From Aulostomus chinensis (lineage: Eukaryota > Chordata > Actinopteri > Syngnathiformes > Aulostomidae): a stretch of DNA of 64,000 nt. The notes beneath the pieces are model-generated. The model was not told the origin of the DNA and ran no database searches. It was given only the letters and a program-made list of their open reading frames with translations. Positions 56,701-64,000 of this stretch are shown here, piece by piece (within the stretch, counting starts at the first letter, position 1; each line of letters opens with the position of its first letter). The position numbers were made by a program, and so were the translations under genes. The DNA is taken from the NCBI GenBank assembly GCA_037954235.1, contig JBBMOA010000007.1:21808457-21872456 (forward strand). The letters run 5' to 3'.

Positions 56701-57310
56701 AGTTAGACTCAAAGCAACTTCATGTAACATGTTAACATCAGTCCTAGCAAAGCTACTGATAGAATGATTGGTGGTAGTCCAGTGAGTCCTCGTCCTCCTC
56801 CGCTGAGTGCAGAGGGAGGGACACGGATGGAACAGTGAGGGAGGGGGACACCCGGCTAGAGATCAAAGGGATGACCCCCAGCCATTAGTTAGACGGTAGC
56901 ACAGCACTACTGACACGCGCACACACACACACGCACACACACACACACACGCGATGAAGAGGAGCCACTAGTCAGCAGGGACACTAATGATGCACAATGA
57001 CCAATTCATGTTCTGGGCGAAGCTGCAGAACCACACAGACGTTCTGATTGCTGGACCAAACTCAAGAATGAAGAATTATTACATTTAAACAAGAGTTATG
57101 AATTTTCATGTATTTCTCTTCTTGACCTTTTGGTGAATAAAAGTGACCTCAGAGGATTGACAAAACAAGATGTTTACTAAACCATGAAATTTACAGTAGA
57201 AACATTGAATTGCAGCCTTATAATTAAAATACACAACAGGATGTGATACTACATGCTATCTTCGAATAACTGTACACATAAAGAGCTGAATGCCCATTGA
57301 TGGAAAGCCC
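53718..57310. other. Convergent intergenic region, low-complexity rich
   Basis: The 3.6 kb contain runs of T (54254-54274), C/CA (54958-54988), a long AT/AC satellite (55820-56100), poly-A (56475-56496) and CA/CG repeats (56919-56952). I see no exon or RNA gene. Confidence 0.65.
55820..56195. repeat. (ATATATACAC)n low-complexity satellite
   Basis: Units alternate between ACATATATAT and ACATATATATAT, with TGTATATATACA variants at the edges. All Tyr/Ile/Thr or Tyr/Val/Ile/Cys frames here are products of the repeat. Confidence 0.95.
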
Positions 57311-57316
57311 TTTATT
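57311..57316 (-). terminator. parp16 polyadenylation signal
   Basis: The plus strand reads TTTATT, that is AATAAA on the coding strand, 84 bases after the parp16 stop codon. Confidence 0.65.
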
Positions 57317-57399
57317 AAAAAAAAGGTGCATAAGTCATGCTCAGGTCTCTCATCGGGGTCTGGTGAGGAAGGCACTATGGATGAACGTCCAATATCTTG

Positions 57400-59340
57400 T
57401 CACCTGAACAGTCTGTTCCAGAAGGACACGAAGGTGGTGGAGTTGAAGGCTCCAATGAATATGAGCAACAGAAGGTAGAGAATCATCATGACAGCAAAAT
57501 GGTGTCTGAGGAGCCAGGAGGAGCTGCGGGAATTCCTGGAATTAAACCCAAAAACAGACGCCTCTAACTACACGGACCAGACAAGACACATTCACTTTGT
57601 ACTACCACAAGTAAAAGGCTTGATTTGATTCAGCACCTGACAAGAGCAAGAGATACTCAACAGCAAACTAAACAAACTGGTGGGCACGATTTAAGAGAAA
57701 CGAGATCTAAATTTATGTGACTTATTGTGGTTATTAGTGGAGTATTGGCCATGTAAACAGCTTATATTCTTCAAAAGAGTATGCACTGTGTGAATTTCTT
57801 TACGTCACACTCTAAGCATGTCACTAGAGTTTCTTGATTCATATAATTTAGCTTTACGCTTATTTCCGTTGCTTTGTCCAAACTGATGCAGGGGACTTAC
57901 CTGGACAGGTGTCTCCTCTGTGAGTAAACAAGCAAATACTTGACTCGCAACAGCTGATTGTTGGTGACCACAAAGTATTTCTGAGGTACGTCCCCTCCCT
58001 CGCTGTTTTTTGCTCTGGAGCGCTGACGGTCAATGATTTCTGAATCTGCAATGGAAGATAAATGATTCTGACGTGCAGCAGTTTTGACATCAATGTTACA
58101 AGACTGTGTTGACATGGTTAACACACCTTTCCTCTTCACCTGACACTTCACATCTGGGTGGTCGATGACTTCACATAAAGCAACACAGCTGAGCAGCGGA
58201 CCTAGGAGGCTTTCCTTCCAACCGCTACTGTGGGGACTGTACAGGACAGCCATGCTGAGGTCACTGGTGAGGTAGGTTCCCTCTCCAAACACAGAGTTCT
58301 GTACAGGACACACAAAAGAGGGAACATTACTAGTATTCTCCATAATCCCCTTGTGATTGCCACAGAAGAACTGACACTGTGGTAGCAGCACTGACCTTGT
58401 TGAGGTGACAGTGCAGCCCATTGTGAACGATAGAGTGAAAGTTCTCCAGCCGGCTCCCGTGGAACGCATAGAAGACATCTCGGCCTGCTCTCATCTTCTC
58501 AAACCTCGCATTCATCTGGTCGCAGTACTCCACCTCAAACAGGAAGTCAGGCGCAGGTGTAGGAATGCCGTCATTTTCCATCAAGTCACAAAGTTTGGCG
58601 TACTGGAGGAGATCAGAACACCACAGAAAAACATCAGCAATATGAGATGTTTTTGTTCATGTGTTTGCAATTACAATAACCTACCTCATCTTTCTGCAGC
58701 GTCTTCACAGCAAAGCTCTTTGAAGAGAGGATCCAGTGTGCTAGAGCCAGATGATGATCTCCTTCTCCAGGTCGCAGTCGTACCAGTTCTCTCACACCAG
58801 GCAAAGAGGTCACGTCTGCAAGCTAGACAACAAAGTCGAAAGCTTTTGTATCACAATGTTGAGCCATTAGGAGTCACACCTGCCTGCAGGTCTCATCCTC
58901 CCTGTCAGCTTGTATAGAGCCATGCTGTCTTTATGCTTTCACTATTTCGTCCCCTTGGCAAAGTGGAACACTTGATGTCAGAATAAGTCCAAGCTCCAGT
59001 CACAGACAGTACTTGATTGCAACATATAAGGAACATGTCAACTTTTTGGAAAACGTGTTTATTCGCCATCCTCCCCAGAGCCAGACAGGATAGATCCTAC
59101 CAATTGCTTCTCTGTTTTTGAAGTAGGAAGCTGCCGGTCTCTGTATCTTACCAGCTCTTCAAAGTCTTTAGTATCCCCACTGATGTATCTAGGTGGGAAG
59201 GGTCGTAGCAAAGAGTCTCTCTTGTAGTTCTGAGCAGCAGCAACAAACAGGCTGCAGCGGAGATCAGCTGCTATTGGGTCTCTGTGCAGGCAGGAGCACA
59301 CCAGCTCTCTGACTGCTTCAGGTGGGAGAGGAGGCTGCAT
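57400..59340 (-). CDS. parp16: Protein mono-ADP-ribosyltransferase PARP16
   Basis: PARP16 (ARTD15) is a tail-anchored ER and nuclear-envelope enzyme that mono-ADP-ribosylates targets from NAD+, including the unfolded-protein-response kinases PERK and IRE1. Exons, 5' to 3': 59152-59340, 58685-58822, 58396-58602, 58127-58298, 57901-58045, 57400-57535. They join in frame to 328 residues (human 322). An N-terminal helical part is followed by the catalytic fold: [11 protein letters not shown] with His157 and [10 protein letters not shown] with Tyr187. The 30-residue spacing equals that of human His152 and Tyr182. [20 protein letters not shown] is the third strand, and there is no catalytic Glu, as in mono-transferases. 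Near the C-terminus [18 protein letters not shown] is the membrane anchor, followed by a short luminal tail. The start MQPPLPPEA is chosen by alignment with MQPSG of human; a 5' UTR acceptor lies 8 bases upstream of the ATG. Confidence 0.96.
59000..59110. repeat. Relic of a fold-back element arm beside parp16 exon 1
   Basis: Phrases such as GGAACATGTCAACTTTTTGG, GCCATCCTCCCCAGAGCC and AGACAGGATAGATCC resemble the outer part of the arms at 35042-35120. It lies in the intron just downstream of the first coding exon. Confidence 0.5.
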
Positions 59341-59394
59341 TCCCAGCACTGCAGATGGAAGTGACAAGACCAATCATCAAGAAGAGATCAACAA

Positions 59395-59575
59395 CAGAAC
59401 TGGACACACCCTTTATCCAGTCCAGTCCATCGCAGGGCCATCAGGAGCAATTAGGAGCTCAGTATCTTGCTCAAGGATACTTGGACATGGTCACCAGGGG
59501 AAGTGAGGATCGAACCAGCAACCCTTCGGTTGCTAAACGGCCACTCTATCACTGAGACATGCTGCTCCCACCCTT
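59395..59575 (-). repeat. tRNA-like dispersed repeat, family 2
   Basis: On the minus strand the head reads TCTCAGTGATAGAGTGGCCG (A-box-like) and, further on, GGTTCGATCC (B box), followed by TCACTTCCCCTGGTGACCAT and TTGAGCAAGATACTGAGCTC. The same body phrases occur on the other strand at 63385-63470. The opposite end carries CCAGTCCATCGCAGGGCCAT, a phrase also found in copies A and B of family 1, so the two families share a tail. Confidence 0.65.
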
Positions 59576-59909
59576 TATTATTTAAGAAAAAAAAAACAAA
59601 CTATTACCCCAAAAGAGTGAATCAGTTTACTCCTCAAGAAATACAATTTCATTGTGAAATTAATGAAAATGTTGTTTGTCCATGTAGACACAACATTAAG
59701 ATCCATCTTAACAGCCACTATTTTTCATATCTGTCAAAATTACCTAATGTTCTGTGAATGTCTAAGATGCTGGAAAATCACATTAAATTGTCTACACAGC
59801 AGCAGAAAAAGATTTCTAGAGCATGACAGCTGGTTCTAAACATACCTACACTTATACTGCTAAGCCATCACCTTCCAACATCAGGTGTATGAATTTTTCC
59901 TTTAATATG

Positions 59910-59949
59910 AATTAGCCAATTAAGTTAAAGTGAACTTAATTGGCTAATT
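59910..59949. repeat. Perfect 17-bp hairpin
   Basis: Arms 59910-59926 and 59933-59949 are exact inverted copies (AATTAGCCAATTAAGTT) with a 6-base loop. It is too short for a usual pre-miRNA. Confidence 0.9.
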
Positions 59950-60649
59950 TCAAAATCAATGCATCCGATGCTGATATCTGCACACCAGTTTCCAGGAAAA
60001 ATATTGTACCCTATTATTTAATAGTTATGATACTTTCCCCGTGTCTTCTGAATCAAAACTCAGATATAGTAAACCTGTTTCAGTGAAAATTAACAAGTCT
60101 ATCAGCTGCCTTCCTGTGGGCTTACCATTAGCTACATGTAGCATACTTTGGTCAGCTAACAGCTGCCACTTCCAGTAACAGGAATAAAGGAAATAGCAAG
60201 CACTGTTACGAATCCTTACAGAACGTCAAGACTTTAAACTCTCCCCACTTCATGAGGCGTCCTGTGCATCATTTTTGCACTTGATAACAGCTTTGTTAAA
60301 AGTGGCTAACTTTACTGTATATTTCATGAAGTGGGTTAGCTTCAATTGTTAGCTAACTAAGCGAGTGAACAGCTGATAAACCTATTAATGACTAATACAA
60401 CACTCTCGACCAACTGTCAGACCCTTAAGGCACCGGGAATACAGCCCTGTAACGCCCGCTCCAGCTCAACATGGCAGACAAAAGTTGTGAATCAATATTC
60501 GTCGTTACCTTCAGTCCTGCTCAACTCATAGCAGCGGTACCGGAAGAGCCAAGCTAACGAGCTAACACAGATCAGACCACTGCTGCGTTCACGTGCTGTC
60601 ACATACCACATAAAGGGCTAAATCTCGCAAGCTACCTTTGAAAACATCT

Positions 60650-60669
60650 ATCTATCAATCAATCAATCA

Positions 60670-60752
<83 letters not shown>
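60650..60752. repeat. (TATC)n microsatellite
   Basis: About 25 tetranucleotide units, slightly irregular at the left (TCAATCAATC). Confidence 0.95.
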
Positions 60753-62954
60753 ATTTTTAGCTCCATTGTCATGTGTAGAAGTTTGAAGATAAAAGGGTGT
60801 TTTCTTTCCCATTTTGTCTAATTGAAAATATGAGTGTGACGTTATCTTACAAGCAGGATTTGTGACATCACAAATATTCTGGAAGCTTATACTGTATTAT
60901 ATATACCAATACTAATATTACCTGGATGATTTTTTAGTGGCAGAGAAGAGTAAAGGGTAGTTCGAGGAGTTTAGTACAGTTTTTTTGTTTGTTTGTTTGT
61001 TTGTTGCACAAACAATGTCAGTAACTTAGTATTTCTTAAGAGAAAAGTTGCTTTCAAAATAAAAAAAATACACCCCCGAGTTTCACACAGACAATACTTT
61101 TTTTTCTCCATTTCTTTTCATTTATTTTTCAGGACAACACACATGAATTAACATTTATGTAAATGTGCCAGTGTTGAACAGATGCCTAATACAGCATGGA
61201 AGTGAAGAGATGATGAACAGTTAATAAGTAGTGGAAGGTAGAATTAAATAGTGTAAATTTCTTCCAAATCCTTTTTGTTGAGTGTGTTTGTTTTGCTTTT
61301 TTATTTTGTTTCTTCTTCATCTAATTTTTTCACGTGCACAAAATAAAGACTAATTTAATTTCATAACTGTCATTCTTATCTGCAGTTGCTTGAGCAAGCC
61401 GCTGATGTCCAATACTCCACAAAACAAAGTAATAATTGCTAAAAGACATGAAGTCGACATGTTGCAAACAATATTAGTTTGCTGCTCCTGTGAAAGTAAA
61501 TCCTCTTTCTATGGTAAAGTACTACTGGATTCAAAATTCATATGCGTTTACACACCGTCAGCAATTTGAAATAATTTACCTCCTAAAACTTCATTTTGTC
61601 AGAAAGAGAAACAGCACTTTATCATGTTTGTTCTGTTGCTACGTGAGTCGATCATAATCATAAAGAAAAAATAATAAAAATCAGCCATAAACTTACCTTG
61701 TGATTGTCATATTTGGTCTTGAAGTTTAAAAAAAAAAACCAACCCTCTCATCTCTTTGGTGTCATAATATTACTCCAGATCCATACGTCTGTGGTACTTT
61801 CACTACACAAGTACTCAAGCGATAGTAGGCTGTCCAGCAGCCAATCAAATGCCATTGCCTAATGATGCTCATCTCTGCAGCATCATGGAGAGGCCGAGTC
61901 TGACGAAACAGCTCTGTTTTCCGATTGGTCCAATCAGGCCAGCAACAAATCCCGTCTTTTTGTCTTGGTCCAGCCCGGGCGGGTAAAACCATCAGTATGT
62001 ACGTAAAGAAGAGAAGACCTTACGTCACATGACCGCGTCTTACTCCCATACCCATCATTTGAGGACCAACGTTACATATTTCTGTCATACACCGGTGCGT
62101 TTTCATGCAGATTAAATCATAGGATGCAATTTAGACGAGCGGAGGGATTCTAGCGACGTATTCGGACTAAACGGAAGGTAAGACGCTTCAATCGCTGCAT
62201 GTTCATTCATTGCACTCCAGATAGAGGGTGGAGGGAAATGGATGCGGCGTTTAATTAAACCGGATCCTGGCTTCGGTAAAATCTCCGAGCTAGTCGGTTT
62301 GAGGTGAGGAGCTTGGGGGCTACGGAGGGAGAAAACGCCGATGCACCGTGATGCGCGGGCTGAAGGACGCGTCTCCATCGCCTGCGATCACGATACAGAG
62401 TCCTGCATGTACTGCAGCATCACTGCCATCATTTAAGACAGTGTTCAAGCATATTCGGGATCAGCTTTCTGATATAAAATGCCCTTCATCATATGAACTA
62501 AGCGGAGCTACCATATAATGTGAATTGCAGTTGAGTATTTGCAGAAGAAGGAACTCAACATTCCTCTCTAGTGTATATGATCCAGTGTATGAACTCTGTA
62601 GGCCTTGAACACGCCTGGAGACAAGGCCACACGGCTCCCCATCAGCTGTTATGTAGCTCCCAGCTGTAGCGTGTGGTCAGTAAACATCTGTCCCGATACA
62701 GTGAAGGATGCCTTATCATGGGTGGATGCTCTTGAGTGACTGCACCACCTCTAATCCATCATATGTGCAGAAGGGGGGAAAGACTGTTCCAGGAAGGCCT
62801 GTGGAGGACACAAGGAGAACAGTGAAGGATTTTGAATGAAAGCAGCTCTGTTTTTGTTGTTGTTGTTGTTGTTGTTGTTTTGCAGTTTCAAGGCAGCTGG
62901 TTTTGAAGTTGGTGGCAGTGTTTTGCAAGTGGAAGAAAATACCGAACACTCATC
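60753..62954. other. Divergent region between parp16 and the scamp5-like gene
   Basis: The first 1 kb is AT-rich without visible features. From about 61750 it becomes GC-richer. A probable leader exon of the scamp5-like gene ends at 62177 (ACGGAAG then GTAAGA), and a second leader exon starts at 62886 after an acceptor preceded by a (TTG)n run (62852-62880). Confidence 0.5.
62852..62880. repeat. (TTG)n tract at a leader acceptor of the scamp5-like gene
   Basis: About nine TTG units end at the TTTTGCAG acceptor (exon from 62886), so the tract forms the pyrimidine-rich part of the splice site. Confidence 0.85.
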
Positions 62955-63250
62955 ATGGCAGGTAAGCTTTCCGCCAGCCAGGAAAACACCTGATCTGTCT
63001 ACTGTCAAATGGACCAGCCCAAGCACTGATGAATGCTACATGCTAAATGCTATCCAGTGGCCTTGACGTGATTTTTTTGGATGGGATTTGTGTGTGGGTG
63101 GCTGCATTGAACAGTGTCTTTTTATCCTAGAGAACAACTTCCCTCCCCTGCCTCGCTTCATCCCTCTCAAGCCATGTTTTTACCAAGATTTCAATGAGAT
63201 CCCAGACCAGCGTCGCACCATGTGCAAGAGACTCTACTACTTATGGATCT
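62955..63250 (+). CDS. scamp5: Secretory carrier-associated membrane protein, SCAMP5-like, first two coding exons
   Basis: SCAMPs are four-pass membrane proteins of the post-Golgi and synaptic vesicle recycling pathway. Only 62955-62961 (ATGGCAG, then a GTAAGC donor) and 63131-63250 (acceptor TATCCTAG) are in the window. Together they encode [20 protein letters not shown], then [20 protein letters not shown] and WI, ending in the first membrane-proximal segment; the donor is GTGAGTG. The very short N-terminus without NPF repeats, and the [19 protein letters not shown] motif, match SCAMP5 rather than SCAMP1-3. SCAMP4 is the main alternative. The rest of the gene lies beyond the right edge. Confidence 0.8.
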
Positions 63251-64000
63251 GTGAGTGTTCCAGCTCCTGTATTAAATGGATTCATTTTTTTTTATGTAGT
63301 GCTTTTCTGGGTAATCATAGCACTTTACAGCGTTGCACACACTGATGGTGGAGGCTGCCACACTAGGTGCCAACCCACTCATTCACTATCTTGCTCAAGG
63401 GCACTTCAGCATGGTCTCTCGGGGAAAGTGAGGACCAAACTAGAGACCCTTTCGGTTACTTACTGTTTTAAGACTTGTGTATTGGGTGTTACCCCTTTTG
63501 TTTTACTTGTGCTGTTTCACTGTTTTACCCAAAACATCATAGTCATTCCAGTACAGCTGCAGGACCTGATTTACTGGTCTCCCTTTGTGAAAGAGGTGGA
63601 AATTTTCCATTTTCCTGTGCAGTTTTATGTAGATATTAACATGTTAGCATTTCTTTCTCAAAATAATGTTATGGTTTGGGCATGGAACATTAGTTGCCGA
63701 GGTTGTTAGTGATTCACTTTGATCCAAAGAGACAGTTCATCTCAGATAAAAACAAAACAATATTTCCTCTTGCCTGTAACCCTAATAATAATTCCTCTGG
63801 GATGACATATTTCTATAATGGGCAATGTGTTTCCTCAACCTAAACCCAATGTGTTTTTTAAATTTTAGATTATTGCCACAAAAAAAAAAAGGGTTCTGAA
63901 GCAAAGAAAGCTTTATGAGTCTAAATGTAAGATCTCTTGTGAGGCTGTTAACGAACCACACCTCGGATGTCCGATTCAACGTCACCACAACTACGGTCTC
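63251..64000 (+). other. Second coding intron of the scamp5-like gene, cut by the window edge
   Basis: I see no exon matching the next SCAMP segment before the end. A degenerate family 2 tRNA-like repeat lies at about 63290-63475. Confidence 0.65.
63290..63475 (+). repeat. tRNA-like dispersed repeat, family 2, degenerate copy
   Basis: The phrases ATCTTGCTCAAGGGCACTTC, AGCATGGTCTCTCGGGGAAA and GTGAGGACCAAACTAGAGACC match the copy at 59395-59575 in the opposite orientation. The promoter boxes are not intact. Confidence 0.6.

Larger units (their letters stand above)
59341..60640 (-). other. parp16 leader intron and promoter region
   Basis: An acceptor at 59349 (CTGCAG on the minus strand) implies a non-coding upstream exon. 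A candidate exon ends at 60510 with GACTGAAG then GTAACG. The intron contains an inverted tRNA-like repeat (59395-59575) and a perfect hairpin (59910-59949). Confidence 0.5.

Noticed and set aside
62836..63066. Open frame starting [16 protein letters not shown] that resembles a signal peptide
   Set aside because: The leucines come from a (TTG)n microsatellite next to a splice acceptor, and the frame conflicts with the SCAMP reading of the ATG at 62955.

Overview
The window is vertebrate nuclear DNA, almost certainly from a ray-finned (teleost) fish. The genes are split into many short exons with GT-AG introns, their joined products align end to end with vertebrate proteins, and the non-coding DNA is full of microsatellites, fold-back elements and tRNA-like dispersed repeats typical of fish. 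I cannot name the species. There are no bacterial operons, CRISPR arrays, viral genes or rRNA genes, and I found no functional tRNA gene.

Layout, left to right. (1) 1-12814, minus: cep152, a coiled-coil centriole-duplication scaffold; 25 coding exons are present and the C-terminal part lies beyond the left edge. (2) 12815-14140: a compact divergent promoter with an RFX X-box-like palindrome. (3) 14141-17938, plus: galk2, N-acetylgalactosamine kinase, complete, 10 exons, 458 aa. (4) 19198-29254, minus: a P4-ATPase lipid flippase, most likely atp8b4, complete coding region, 26 exons, 1189 aa. (5) 33694-39844, plus: sqor, mitochondrial sulfide:quinone oxidoreductase, 9 exons, 438 aa. (6) 44152-49072, plus: ctdspl2, a DxDxT (SCP-like) protein phosphatase, 12 coding exons, 473 aa. 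(7) 51832-53569, plus: a small secreted cysteine-rich protein with an N-terminal IGFBP-type domain, 4 exons, 223 aa; I cannot give it a confident name. (8) 57400-59340, minus: parp16, an ER tail-anchored mono-ADP-ribosyltransferase, 6 coding exons, 328 aa. (9) 62955 onward, plus: the first two coding exons of a scamp5-like gene, cut by the right edge. Exon boundaries were read by eye. In each complete gene the joined exon lengths are a multiple of three, and phases agree at every junction.

The genes do not form one pathway. What links them is synteny: the human counterparts cep152, galk2, atp8b4, sqor, ctdspl2, parp16 and scamp5 all lie on 15q, but there they are separated by other genes or by long distances. 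Here they are packed into 64 kb.

I found no convincing new molecular system. The most interesting points are: a dispersed repeat family whose ends carry short hairpins that differ in sequence between copies but keep pairing; two GC-AG introns (atp8b4 and sqor); a TA-flanked MITE 7 bases from a galk2 splice site; three fold-back or hairpin structures in introns and one perfect hairpin upstream of parp16; an X-box-like site in the cep152/galk2 promoter; CTCF-like motifs; and the unnamed IGFBP-domain gene.
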